Notes: a model not told the origin generated them from the letters alone. A stretch of DNA of 8,789 bases from JAHEDH01 sp965364515 (GCA_965364515.1 CBDTXZ010000128.1:1-8789), one strand, 5' to 3'. Positions 1 to 7,000 are shown, numbered from the stretch's first letter. Translations and numbers: made by a program.

Positions 1-1410
1 TCACCCGATCGGTGGAGTCCGATCCGGCCAGGCAAGGACGGCCTCCAGCTGGGCCGCCACGGACAGGAGCAGCTCCTCGCGGTTCGGGGCGACGATCATC
101 GTGACCCCGAGCGGCAGGCCGTCCTCGGTGAATCCGGCCGGAATCGAGGCCGCCGGCTGGCCGGTGTAGTTCCACACGATGGTGAACGGGTAGGTCCGGC
201 TCATCCCGATCGTGGTCCTCAACGCCCCCTGACCGGCCCACTTCCCGACCGGGACGGGCGGCTCGCCGGTCACCGGGGTGATGAGGACGTCCACATCGTC
301 GAAGATCCGGTTGATGCGCTCGGCGTGTTGCGGCAAACGTTCGAGCGCACCTCGAAACACCCGATCCGGGACAAAGCGACCCATCTCCGCGAACCCGCGC
401 GTCCGGCTCTCGAGACGATCGGGGTGTGGGACCTGCTCGTAGTGCTGTCTGACTCCTCTCAGGAGAATGGGAACCACATCGTTCCCGACCGACCCGTAAT
501 CGGGTGTCTGTTCGCGAACGGAGTGCCCCAGGCCCTCGAGCGCGGAGGCCACGCCGGCGACGGCTGAGACGACTGACGGCTCGACAATCGGAGGCGCCAC
601 CGCACGGACCGGAGTCGTGCTGAACGCCACCCGCAGCCGACCGGGATCCGTCCGGGCGGCGTCGACGTAGCTGCCCACCGGAGGTGGCGGCGTGTGCGCA
701 TCCCCGGGAGCCGGCCCGGCGGTCACGTCCAACCAGAGTGCCGTGTCGATCACACGTCTCGTGAGGCACCCGGTCTTGGAGAGCCCGTACCAGTGCTCGC
801 TCTCGGGCCACAGACTGATCCTTCCCCGCTGCGGCTTGAGCCCGAAGATCCCGCAGTTGGCGGCCGGGATGCGGATCGAACCTGCGCCGTCCGATGCAGA
901 GGCCGCTCCCACGAGCCCGGCTGCGACGGCAGCGGCCGAGCCGCCGCTCGAGCCGCCTGGCGTCCTCGAGGTATCCCACGGATTGCGGGTGTCGCCGGTG
1001 AACTCGCTCTCGGTGAAGGCGGTGATCGCCAATTCCGGCAATCGGGTCTTTCCAACGATGACCGCTCCCGCCGCACGCAGCCTTCGCACGTGCTCCGAGT
1101 CGAAGCGCGCCGGCGTGTCGTAGGCGAGCGTTCCGTGTCGGGCCACCTTGCCGGCGATATCGAGCTCGTCCTTGACGGCGATCGGAACCCCGAGCATCGG
1201 GGCAGACTCGCCTGCCGCGAGGCGACGATCGGCGTCGGCGGCTTCCGCCCTCGCCTCGTCGGAGAAGACGTCTGCGAAGGCGTTGAGCGATGGATCCACC
1301 GACTCGATGCGATCGAGAAACAGTCCGACGAGTTCCACCGAGGAGATCTCACGGTCCCGAAGCATGCGGGCATGCTCGGCGATCCCAGCAAACGCAATCC
1401 CGTCATCCAT
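1..1410 (-). CDS. Amidase signature (AS) family amidohydrolase, stand-alone
   Basis: Predicted cytosolic amide-bond hydrolase, 469 aa, with the full amidase-signature core. Counting from the chosen ATG, the Ser-cisSer-Lys triad is visible: Lys80 in PIAVKDELD, cis-Ser154 in PGGSSGGS, and nucleophile Ser178 in DGAGSIRIPA. The 24-residue Ser-Ser spacing matches the family (GatA, FAAH). The C-terminal half carries the usual NYTGQPAASIPAGF and GLPLGV segments (about 414-436). The frame stays open 57 codons further upstream, but that extension runs into the divergent gene and lacks family character, so the ATG at 1408-1410 is preferred. No Shine-Dalgarno precedes it; a TAACGT box ends 8 nt upstream, suggesting a leaderless or near-leaderless message. 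No gatB or gatC lies nearby, so a role in tRNA-Gln/Asn transamidation is unlikely from context, though GatA cannot be excluded by motifs. Substrate unknown. The family call is firm. Confidence 0.93.
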   Translation of the reverse strand: MDDGIAFAGIAEHARMLRDREISSVELVGLFLDRIESVDPSLNAFADVFSDEARAEAADADRRLAAGESAPMLGVPIAVKDELDIAGKVARHGTLAYDTPARFDSEHVRRLRAAGAVIVGKTRLPELAITAFTESEFTGDTRNPWDTSRTPGGSSGGSAAAVAAGLVGAASASDGAGSIRIPAANCGIFGLKPQRGRISLWPESEHWYGLSKTGCLTRRVIDTALWLDVTAGPAPGDAHTPPPPVGSYVDAARTDPGRLRVAFSTTPVRAVAPPIVEPSVVSAVAGVASALEGLGHSVREQTPDYGSVGNDVVPILLRGVRQHYEQVPHPDRLESRTRGFAEMGRFVPDRVFRGALERLPQHAERINRIFDDVDVLITPVTGEPPVPVGKWAGQGALRTTIGMSRTYPFTIVWNYTGQPAASIPAGFTEDGLPLGVTMIVAPNREELLLSVAAQLEAVLAWPDRTPPIG

Positions 1411-1488
1411 GGAGCCGAACGTTAGGCCCGATCGGTCATCCAGCCGTCGCGCCACGAGGTTGGCCTCTCGGGCTCGTAACGTCTCACC
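1411..1488. promoter_or_regulatory. Divergent promoter region with mirrored TAACGT -10 boxes
   Basis: This 78-bp gap separates the amidase and cation-exporter start codons. TAACGT occurs at 1477-1482 on the plus strand, 6 nt before the exporter ATG, and again at 1419-1424 on the minus strand, 8 nt before the amidase ATG. Both fit the TANNNT -10 pattern. At the normal -10 to +1 distance, transcription would start at or beside each ATG. Neither gene has a purine-rich ribosome site, which fits leaderless translation, known to be common in actinobacteria. No good -35 is seen at 16-18 bp for either. The start sites are inference from sequence only. Confidence 0.5.
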
Positions 1489-2538
1489 ATGGCTTCGGAT
1501 ACCGATGACATCCACACCGATCACTCGCACGAGGACGAACCCCGCCCGGGACTGCTCGGCCTCGTGGATCGTTTCCGCCACAGCGTCTCACACGATCATG
1601 ACGCTTCGGAGAGCACCGGGGCGTTGATCGATACCGGGGCCGAAGGCATCAGGGCGACGAAGGTCTCACTCGTCGGTCTCGGGATCACGGCGTTGGCTCA
1701 GGCGATTCTGGTCGTGTTCACCGGCTCGGTCGCTCTGTTGTCCGACACGCTTCACAACCTGACGGATGCCTTCACCGCCGTTCCTCTGTGGATCGCCTTC
1801 TCACTCGGTCGCAGGGCACCGACAAAGCGCTTCACCTACGGGTACAACCGGGCCGAGGATCTGGCAGGAATCGTGATCGTGCTCGCGATCGCCGTGTCGG
1901 CCGGTGCGGTGGCGTGGGAGTCCGTCCAACGTTTCATCGAGCCGAGGGATCTGCAATTCGCCGGATGGGTGATCGCTGCCGGGATCATCGGCGCACTCGG
2001 GAACGAGGCGGTCGCCCGCTATCGCATCAATGCCGGCAAGCGGATCCACTCCGCAGCGCTCATCGCCGACGGTGTTCATGCTCGGACCGACGCGTACACG
2101 TCGCTCTCGGTGGTCGCCGCCGGCGTCGGATCGCTGCTGGGTTGGCGCTGGGCGGACCCGCTGGCCGGCCTGCTCGTGGCGGCGATGATCCTCTACTTGT
2201 TGAGAACGACGGCGGCGAGGATGTTCGGCAGGATCCTCGATGCGGTGGATCCCGGACTCTTCGAACAGGCGACCGAGATCATCGATCGGGTCGACGGCGT
2301 GGAAACGGTCACAGATCTACGACTCCGGTGGGCGGGGCATCGGCTTCATGCGATGGTCTCGGTGTCCGTCGACCCGGACATGACCGTCCGGGAAGGACAC
2401 GACATCGCTCTCCGCGTGTGTGAGGAACTGACCGCCCAGCTGCCATACGTCGTCCTGTCCACGGTGCACGTCGATCCGGTCGGTTTCGACGCGCCGCACC
2501 ACGCAAACGACCATCCTCGGCTCGGACCCGAAGACTGA
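1489..2538 (+). CDS. Cation diffusion facilitator (CDF), probable zinc exporter
   Basis: Inner-membrane divalent-metal/proton antiporter of the CDF family, 349 aa, probably exporting Zn2+ and perhaps Cd2+ or Co2+. Six membrane helices are expected over about residues 58-240. The transport-site ligands are intact: TM2 has His89 and Asp93 (SDTLHNLTD) and TM5 has His197 and Asp201 (ADGVHARTDA), the HD-HD arrangement associated with zinc specificity. YGYNR (117-121) follows TM2, as is typical. A cytoplasmic ferredoxin-like domain covers about 252-332. The N-terminal 40 residues hold several His (9, 12, 14, 31, 35, 37) among acidic residues, and the C-terminal tail adds more His (337, 338, 342), plausible metal-buffering ends. 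The gene is divergent from the amidase and convergent with the DMT transporter, so it is probably monocistronic. No metal-regulator operator was recognised. Confidence 0.94.
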   Translation: MASDTDDIHTDHSHEDEPRPGLLGLVDRFRHSVSHDHDASESTGALIDTGAEGIRATKVSLVGLGITALAQAILVVFTGSVALLSDTLHNLTDAFTAVPLWIAFSLGRRAPTKRFTYGYNRAEDLAGIVIVLAIAVSAGAVAWESVQRFIEPRDLQFAGWVIAAGIIGALGNEAVARYRINAGKRIHSAALIADGVHARTDAYTSLSVVAAGVGSLLGWRWADPLAGLLVAAMILYLLRTTAARMFGRILDAVDPGLFEQATEIIDRVDGVETVTDLRLRWAGHRLHAMVSVSVDPDMTVREGHDIALRVCEELTAQLPYVVLSTVHVDPVGFDAPHHANDHPRLGPED

Positions 2539-2579
2539 TCGCTCGATCGCGGTCGGCGTTCAGTTGGGCGCCCGCTGAT
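2539..2579. other. Short convergent intergenic gap
   Basis: These 41 bp lie between the stop codons of the convergent CDF and DMT genes. They contain a loopless GGGCGCCC palindrome near 2567-2574 and overlapping GATCG words. I see no stem-loop with a T tract, so no intrinsic terminator is called. Confidence 0.5.
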
Positions 2580-3536
2580 TCAGACGCAGCGGGGCAGGAC
2601 CTCGCCGGCCTCGTCTTGGCATTCCCAGAGAGCCTCTTGCTTCTCCTTGGCGGGCATGAGGGCCCCGACGTAGACGCCGGCGAGAACAAGCGCTGCACCC
2701 GCCAGGAAACCAGGCGTGATCGACTCCCCGGCAACTGTTGCTGCAACGACGATCGTCACCAGCGGGACCAGCACGAAGCCGTACGACGTCCCAGAAGCGG
2801 TCCACTTCCCGAGGACGAACATGTAGAGCATGAACGCGACGACCGTCACGAAGAGCGTCAGGTAGATGAAGGCGACCCAGGTGTCGGTCTCGGTCGGGAT
2901 GTTCCAACTCTCTCCACGGAGTAGCGATACGACTGCGAGGATCGCCGTGCCGGTCGTCATCGCGATGGCGTTCGTCATGACGGGAGGGTTCTTGGGAAAG
3001 CGCTTGATGAGGACGCCACCCTGAGCGATGAGCACTGCAGCGGCGAGAATTGCGACGATGTGCGGGACCGAGATGCCCGAGGCGTCAGTGCCGGCGACGG
3101 TCACGGCGATCCCGACCACGGCGAGAAGCGACCCGGCGATGCCTCGCCGTGTGATCGCCTCCACGCCCTGGAACGAGGACAGGAACAACGTGGCGAGTGG
3201 CACGAGCGCCATGAGGATCTGATACACGCTCGCCGGCGTCTCGACCAGACCCCACCCGATCAGCATGAAGGCGAGACCGACGGTGACCGCACCGAAAAGA
3301 ACGGCTCCCAAGAGCGAGCGCCCTCTCGGCAATGGGAGTTTCCTGGCGACGACGAACCCCCAGAACACGAGTGCAGCGAGCCCGAACCGCGACGTCGCCG
3401 CCCAGAATGGAGCCATCTCCCCATAGGTGATGCGAATGGCAACGGACGCTCCGCCGCCCACCAAGACGAACGCCCCGAACGCGAGCAGCACGTTTCTCTC
3501 CGGAAGAGCAACCGACCTCACTCCTACCGTCGTCAT
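2580..3536 (-). CDS. DMT superfamily transporter, EamA-like, 10 TM helices
   Basis: Inner-membrane drug/metabolite transporter, 318 aa, with two EamA repeats of about five helices each. Hydrophobic segments lie at roughly 16-36, 42-63, 74-94, 101-121, 130-149, 157-178, 190-207, 219-241, 250-270 and 276-294. The SRFGLAALVFW segment (49-59) at the first repeat and ALVLAGVYVG (282-291) in the last helix are typical. The substrate cannot be read from sequence; exporters of metabolites or amino acids are common in this family. The frame stays open 67 codons further upstream, but the ATG at 3534-3536 is favoured because GGAAGGTGA lies 4 nt before it and the first helix starts soon after. The last 20 or so residues are hydrophilic, with two Cys (306, 317). 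It is convergent with the CDF gene and divergent from the PAS gene, hence probably transcribed alone. Confidence 0.9.
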   Translation of the reverse strand: MTTVGVRSVALPERNVLLAFGAFVLVGGGASVAIRITYGEMAPFWAATSRFGLAALVFWGFVVARKLPLPRGRSLLGAVLFGAVTVGLAFMLIGWGLVETPASVYQILMALVPLATLFLSSFQGVEAITRRGIAGSLLAVVGIAVTVAGTDASGISVPHIVAILAAAVLIAQGGVLIKRFPKNPPVMTNAIAMTTGTAILAVVSLLRGESWNIPTETDTWVAFIYLTLFVTVVAFMLYMFVLGKWTASGTSYGFVLVPLVTIVVAATVAGESITPGFLAGAALVLAGVYVGALMPAKEKQEALWECQDEAGEVLPRCV

Positions 3537-3719
3537 CTGGTCACCTTCCGCTCGATCGTCGGAACATAGAGCTGCGCATGGCTGCGATGCCTGCGAATCA
3601 AGAGCTTTTGTGAGCAGCTTCGTTGCATCCGACACCGTTGAGTTCTCGATGAGAAGACCGGGAACTGCGGCGAGGGATGCAATGGACGGCGTAGCATCGG
3701 AGAACCCGACCAGTGGAGA
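3537..3719. promoter_or_regulatory. Divergent intergenic region between DMT transporter and PAS gene
   Basis: These 183 bp should hold promoters for both genes. Toward the DMT gene, TATGTT on the minus strand (3563-3568) is a reasonable -10, giving a leader of about 20 nt with the Shine-Dalgarno. Toward the PAS gene, TAGCAT (3692-3697) fits TANNNT. Neither has a convincing -35. A CTGCG word recurs at 3572, 3582 and 3591, roughly once per helical turn, just upstream of the DMT -10 candidate. No small gene is supported here. Confidence 0.35.
3541..3549 (-). promoter_or_regulatory. Ribosome binding site of the DMT transporter (fixes the start)
   Basis: GGAAGGTGA on the minus strand, 4 nt before the ATG at 3534-3536. 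It is one of the two clearest Shine-Dalgarno sites in the window and decides against the 67-codon upstream extension. Confidence 0.7.
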
Positions 3720-4118
3720 GTGGTGGCTTCCCAACACCCGATCGAGATCATTCTCGCTCGCCAGTGGGCGTCGACGATGTCACATCCGATCTGGATCACC
3801 GACGATGTCGGCAACCTCCTCTTCTACAACGTGGCCGCCGAAGCCGTCCTCGGCGTCCGATTCGACGAGGCGGGAGAGATGCCTGCGGAGCGTTTGGCCG
3901 ACCTGTTCGAGACGGCGAGCCTCGACGGGTCGCCGATGCCGGGGGAGGATCTTCCTCTTCTGAAAGCGCTCACCCGATGGGTCCCGTGCCATGGTCCGGT
4001 CCGGATTCGAGCCCACGACCGCATCTGGCGCGACATCGAGGTCACCGCCATCCCGTTGATCGGTGAGGGCGACCGGCGACTCGGCGCAGTCGCCATGTTC
4101 TGGGAACTCGAACAGTGA
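3720..4118 (+). CDS. Small stand-alone PAS-domain protein
   Basis: A 132-aa soluble protein consisting almost wholly of one PAS-like fold (about 15-128) with no attached kinase, cyclase or DNA-binding domain. Visible PAS features are PIWITDDVGNLLFYN (23-37), the AEAVLG helix (40-45), EDLPLLKAL (76-84), and terminal strands RDIEVTAIPLIG and LGAVAMFWE. The N-terminal IEIILARQWAS resembles the start of a recurrent actinobacterial PAS family, as I recall it, which supports a start at GTG 3720 or 3723 rather than ATG 3777. GGAG at 3715-3718 is better spaced for the GTG at 3723. No haem, flavin or metal-binding motif is obvious. Its stop overlaps the start of the MBL-fold gene by 4 bases, so the two are probably one operon. 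It may sense a ligand or regulate the hydrolase; this is inference. Confidence 0.85.
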   Translation: MVASQHPIEIILARQWASTMSHPIWITDDVGNLLFYNVAAEAVLGVRFDEAGEMPAERLADLFETASLDGSPMPGEDLPLLKALTRWVPCHGPVRIRAHDRIWRDIEVTAIPLIGEGDRRLGAVAMFWELEQ

Positions 4119-4945
4119 AAGTCAAACTCAACGGAACACGCGGTTCGGTCGGCAGGGCGGGACCCGATACCGTTCGGTACGGCGGCGACACGTCCTCGAT
4201 CGAGGTGATGGGCGACGACGGGTCCGTCCTCATCCTGGATGCAGGCTCGGGAGTCGTTCACGCCGAATGCTCGGGCATAACGAGCGGCCGGCTCGATGTT
4301 CTCCTCACGCATCTCCACATGGATCACATCCAGGGCCTCGGCTTCTTCCGCCCACTGTTCGAGCCGGATGTCGACGTCCACATGTGGGGGCCGGTCTCGA
4401 CGACGAAATCGCTCACCGCCCGCCTGGGCCGCTATCTCTCTCCCCCGCTGTTTCCGGTGCGATTGCGTGATCTGCCATCGGTCACCCTCCACGACCTGGC
4501 CCCCGGTACGGTCGAGATCGGTTCGTTCACCGTGACGGCCGAGTTCGTCATCCATCCCGGCCAGACCTTCGGTTACCGGGTCGAGGGCGACGACAGGGCG
4601 GTGACCTATCTCCCCGACCATGAGCCGGCCCTCGGGCTCGGCCGGACGCCGTCGGACCCGCGCTGGACTTCGGGATTCGCTCTCGCTCACCGTGCCGATG
4701 TCCTCATTCACGACGCGCAGTACACGAATGCCGAGTACCCGGACCGGGTCGGATGGGGACATTCGACGCTCGAGCACGCCGTGGACTTCGCTGAGATGAC
4801 CGACGTCGGCCGGCTGGTGACGTTTCACCACGAACCGGGGCACAGCGACGAAGAGATCGATCGCCATCACGGCGAGGTGGCCGACCGTCGCAACACTGCG
4901 GTTCCGTTCGCCCCGGGCCTGGCCGGTTTGACCCTGAGCGTGTAG
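4115..4945 (+). CDS. MBL-fold metallo-hydrolase, RNase Z/PhnP-like
   Basis: Cytosolic metallo-beta-lactamase-fold hydrolase, 276 aa. The di-metal site can be followed: His66, His68, Asp70 and His71 in THLHMDHIQG, His147 in IHPGQTFGYR, Asp168 in YLPDHEP, and His239 in FHHEPGHSD. LIHDAQYT (197-204) followed by GWGHST (213-218, His216) parallels the HEAT and HST motifs of the RNase Z branch. The long exosite arm of RNase Z is not apparent. The N-terminus KLNGTRGSVG begins the first strand, so the GTG at 4115 is well placed. That GTG overlaps the PAS stop codon (GTGA), indicating translational coupling. Possible substrates include cyclic nucleotides or other phosphodiesters, by analogy with PhnP and class II phosphodiesterases; this is not proven. 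The fold and metal site are firm, the substrate is not. Confidence 0.9.
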   Translation: MKVKLNGTRGSVGRAGPDTVRYGGDTSSIEVMGDDGSVLILDAGSGVVHAECSGITSGRLDVLLTHLHMDHIQGLGFFRPLFEPDVDVHMWGPVSTTKSLTARLGRYLSPPLFPVRLRDLPSVTLHDLAPGTVEIGSFTVTAEFVIHPGQTFGYRVEGDDRAVTYLPDHEPALGLGRTPSDPRWTSGFALAHRADVLIHDAQYTNAEYPDRVGWGHSTLEHAVDFAEMTDVGRLVTFHHEPGHSDEEIDRHHGEVADRRNTAVPFAPGLAGLTLSV

Positions 4946-5033
4946 CAATCCACCAGGGCCCGACCAATGAGACGAATCGTCATGCGCCTCGTGTCGCTGC
5001 GGGAGTCTGCAGAGCGGCCGTGGAAGAAGCCGT

Positions 5034-5048
5034 CCGCCCTCAGGGCGG
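5034..5048. terminator. GC-rich hairpin between convergent genes
   Basis: CCGCCC, loop TCA, GGGCGG: a perfect 6-bp stem between the convergent MBL-fold and MarR genes. There is no T tract on either strand, so it is only a weak bidirectional terminator candidate. The rest of the 150-bp gap (4946-5095) shows no convincing gene. Confidence 0.3.
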
Positions 5049-5095
5049 CTCGACAGCAATCCCGGTGCTGGCGGAATGCCGATCTGCCCGGTCGA

Positions 5096-5554
5096 TCAGG
5101 GCTTGTCACCGTGGGAGGCATCGAGGACCCGCTCCATCACTTCGACGATGGTCGCCGCCTCCTCATCCGAGATGTGCTGTGACCACACCTCTTCGAGACC
5201 TCGATCGATCACGGCGCGTGCGTCGGCACGAGCCTTCCGCCCTGACTCGCTGATCTCGACGAGGGTGGCACGGCGATCATCGGGGTCGGCCCGCCGCGTC
5301 ACATGGCCCAGTTCTTCGAGCCGATCGATCACTTTGGTCGTGCCGCCACGTGACAGCACCAGCTTGTCGGCGATGTCACTCATCCGCATGGGTTGCGTCT
5401 CCAAATTGATGAGCGCCTCGTTGTCCGCCAGCAGGAGCCCGGTCTCCTGCTGGAGCAGCTCTTCGAGGTCGGTCTTGAGGATCAGGGAGATGTGGAGTGT
5501 GGATGTGGCTGCCCGCCGCCACAGCGGCTCGTCGTGTTGACCCATGACATTCAT
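5096..5554 (-). CDS. MarR family transcriptional regulator
   Basis: A 152-aa winged-helix DNA-binding regulator, normally a dimer released from DNA by small ligands. N-terminal dimerisation helices span about 11-52. The helix-turn-helix follows: MRMSDIADKL (56-65), then SRGGTTKVIDRLEELG (68-83) as the recognition helix. The wing is DPDDRRATLVEISESG (90-105), containing the conserved Asp-Arg-Arg. The C-terminal helices (108-146) complete the dimer interface. Start choice is uncertain between ATG 5554 and an in-frame ATG at 5545; neither has a strong Shine-Dalgarno. It is divergent from an MFS exporter, with an 18-bp imperfect palindrome in the shared 69-bp gap, so it most likely represses both genes. 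The inducing ligand is unknown. Confidence 0.94.
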   Translation of the reverse strand: MNVMGQHDEPLWRRAATSTLHISLILKTDLEELLQQETGLLLADNEALINLETQPMRMSDIADKLVLSRGGTTKVIDRLEELGHVTRRADPDDRRATLVEISESGRKARADARAVIDRGLEEVWSQHISDEEAATIVEVMERVLDASHGDKP

Positions 5555-5623
5555 TCTTGCAGATTGCTTGCCCAGATAATAGTATGCTAGAAAACTAATC
5601 TGGCGAAGTACAGGAGATCCTCA
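5555..5623. promoter_or_regulatory. Divergent marR/MFS promoter region
   Basis: An AT-rich patch in GC-rich DNA. For the MFS gene, TTGCAG (5557-5562) and TAGTAT (5580-5585) form a -35/-10 pair with 17-bp spacing, putting +1 near 5592. AGGAGA (5612-5617) lies 6 nt before the GTG start at 5624. For marR, TATTAT on the minus strand (5576-5581) is a five-of-six -10 match, with no clear -35. Confidence 0.55.
5580..5597. promoter_or_regulatory. Candidate MarR operator (18-bp imperfect palindrome)
   Basis: TAGTATGCTAGAAAACTA is symmetric about 5588.5, with 7 of 9 base pairs matching: TAGT/ACTA outer arms and a central CTAG. Length and quality fit known MarR-family operators. It covers the MFS -10 box and abuts the marR -10, so binding could shut off both promoters. 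A second, outer pair, CCAGAT (5572-5577) and ATCTGG (5598-5603), flanks it with its centre shifted by 1 bp. Assignment to this MarR is inference. Confidence 0.55.
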
Positions 5624-6949
5624 GTGCGTTCATTCCTCCAAACCGAAGGAGTCAAGACCTTCTCGGTCGTCTGGTTCGGCCAGCTCGTTTCCCTGCTGGG
5701 GTCTTCCATGACGAGTTTCGGGCTCGCCATCTGGGTGTATCAGGAAACCGGGTCGGCCACGCAGCTGGCGTTGATCGTCATGGCCTCCCGGGTCCCCATG
5801 CTGTTGGTGTCTCCATTCGTCGGCGCCTTGGTCGATCGCTGGGACCGCCGCACGGCGATGCTCGTAGCCGACACCGGCGCCGCGATCGGCACGCTCGCCA
5901 CGATGCTGCTCGTCGTCACGGGGTCCATCGAGATCTGGCACCTCTACGTCACGATGTCGTTCAGCGGCCTGTTCGCAGCCTTCCAGTTCCCGGCCTACTC
6001 GGCGGCGGTCACGGTGCTGGTCCCGAAGGAGCACTACGCCCGGGCGTCGGGAATGGTGCAGCTCGCCGGAAGTGTCGGCGGCATCCTCGCTCCCGCCCTG
6101 GCGGCGGCCATCGTCGTGACTGCAGGACTCGGCCCGCTCTTCATCGCCGACGTTGCCTCCTACCTCATCGCCGTCACGACGCTGCTGGTCGTCCGGTTCC
6201 CCCGCGTCGAGCCGAGCGAACGCAGAGGACGCGGCATCACCGGACTCCTCAAAGAGGCGGGCGAGGGGCTGTCGTTCATCACCTCGCGGCGCGGCCTCCT
6301 CATCCTGCTGTTGTCCTTCCTGATGGTGAACTTCGCTTTCGCCTTCCAAGGGGTGCTCACCATCCCCCTCCTGCTCAACCTGACCAGCGAGCAGACGGCC
6401 GGGCTGATCGTCTCGCTCGGCGCCGGCGGCGTCGCGGTCGGCAGCCTCACGTTGACGGCGTGGGGCGGACCCAAGAACAAGATTCTCGGCGTCTACCTAC
6501 CGATCATGGCGATGGGCGTGGGCCTGGTGATGATGGGACTCCGCCCCTCGGTTTGGCTGGTCGCCGCCGGACTGCTGCTCATGCTCGGCACCCACCCCAT
6601 CGCCGGAGGCAGCAGCCAAGCGATCTGGCAGGCAAAGGTCCCGCCCCAGCTTCAGGGCCGGGTGTTCGCCATCCGCCAGATCTCGGCGATCTCGGCCTCC
6701 CCCATCGCCTTCCTCTCCGCAGGCCTCCTCGCCGACCGGGTGTTCGAGCCGATGTTCGCCACCGATGGATCGTTGCTCACAGCCATCTTCGGAAGTGGAC
6801 CGGGCCGGGGCGTCGGGTTCCTGTTCGCCTGTACCGGGGTCGTGGCGATCGCCATCACCATCTGGGCACTCCGACATCCCAGGATCCGCCAACTCGACGA
6901 CGAGGTTTTCGACTTCGACCACGAGGAGGCCGGCGCGGTCGCCGCATGA
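5624..6949 (+). CDS. MFS efflux transporter (MFS_3 / DHA3-like)
   Basis: Inner-membrane major facilitator exporter, 441 aa, about 12 helices. The N-terminal segment SFGLAIWVYQETGSATQLAL (31-50) is typical of the MFS_3 group, which includes enterobactin exporter EntS and macrolide Mef pumps. Motif A is present as GALVDRWDRRTAM (67-79) between helices 2 and 3. A hydrophilic loop at about 192-222 divides the two six-helix halves, and VPPQLQGRVFAIRQ (339-352) is the matching cytoplasmic loop of the second half. A hydrophilic, acidic tail (LDDEVFDFDHEE, 424-435) ends the protein. Start GTG 5624 is supported by AGGAGA 6 nt upstream. It is divergent from marR with a shared operator candidate, so it is probably induced by the compound it expels. 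The substrate cannot be read from sequence. Confidence 0.93.
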   Translation: MRSFLQTEGVKTFSVVWFGQLVSLLGSSMTSFGLAIWVYQETGSATQLALIVMASRVPMLLVSPFVGALVDRWDRRTAMLVADTGAAIGTLATMLLVVTGSIEIWHLYVTMSFSGLFAAFQFPAYSAAVTVLVPKEHYARASGMVQLAGSVGGILAPALAAAIVVTAGLGPLFIADVASYLIAVTTLLVVRFPRVEPSERRGRGITGLLKEAGEGLSFITSRRGLLILLLSFLMVNFAFAFQGVLTIPLLLNLTSEQTAGLIVSLGAGGVAVGSLTLTAWGGPKNKILGVYLPIMAMGVGLVMMGLRPSVWLVAAGLLLMLGTHPIAGGSSQAIWQAKVPPQLQGRVFAIRQISAISASPIAFLSAGLLADRVFEPMFATDGSLLTAIFGSGPGRGVGFLFACTGVVAIAITIWALRHPRIRQLDDEVFDFDHEEAGAVAA

Positions 6950-7000
6950 GTCGACCGCGCTCTGCCGGGGGAAGCGACGTCGGGATCAAGCCGTGCCACA

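Noticed and set aside
1..1410. Calling the amidase gatA
   Set aside because: Motifs fit the whole amidase-signature family, and no gatB or gatC is adjacent, so the symbol is not justified.
692..1425. Long plus-strand frames (143 and 243 aa) opposite the amidase
   Set aside because: They are antisense to an amidase with intact catalytic motifs, are Arg- and Pro-rich with no family character, and are expected from GC-rich codon bias.
1411..1581. N-terminal extension of the amidase by 57 residues
   Set aside because: It would overlap the divergent CDF gene and its promoter, and the family N-terminus begins at the internal ATG (1408-1410).
2539..2579. Intrinsic terminator between the CDF and DMT genes
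   Set aside because: Only a loopless GGGCGCCC palindrome is present, with no stem-loop followed by T residues.
3537..3737. N-terminal extension of the DMT transporter by 67 residues
   Set aside because: The ATG at 3534-3536 has a strong Shine-Dalgarno and sits at the normal distance from the first helix. The extension would overlap the PAS gene.
3824..5059. 411-aa minus-strand frame opposite the PAS and MBL-fold genes
   Set aside because: It is antisense to two well-supported genes and lacks any motif, so it is a shadow frame.
4967..5182. Possible 71-aa plus-strand gene after the MBL-fold gene
   Set aside because: It runs into marR on the opposite strand, has no Shine-Dalgarno and resembles no known family.
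5630..6349. 239-aa minus-strand frame opposite the MFS gene
   Set aside because: Its composition is an extreme mix of Glu, Arg, Asp, Gly and Gln, the mirror of hydrophobic transporter codons. It has no start context and no recognisable domain.
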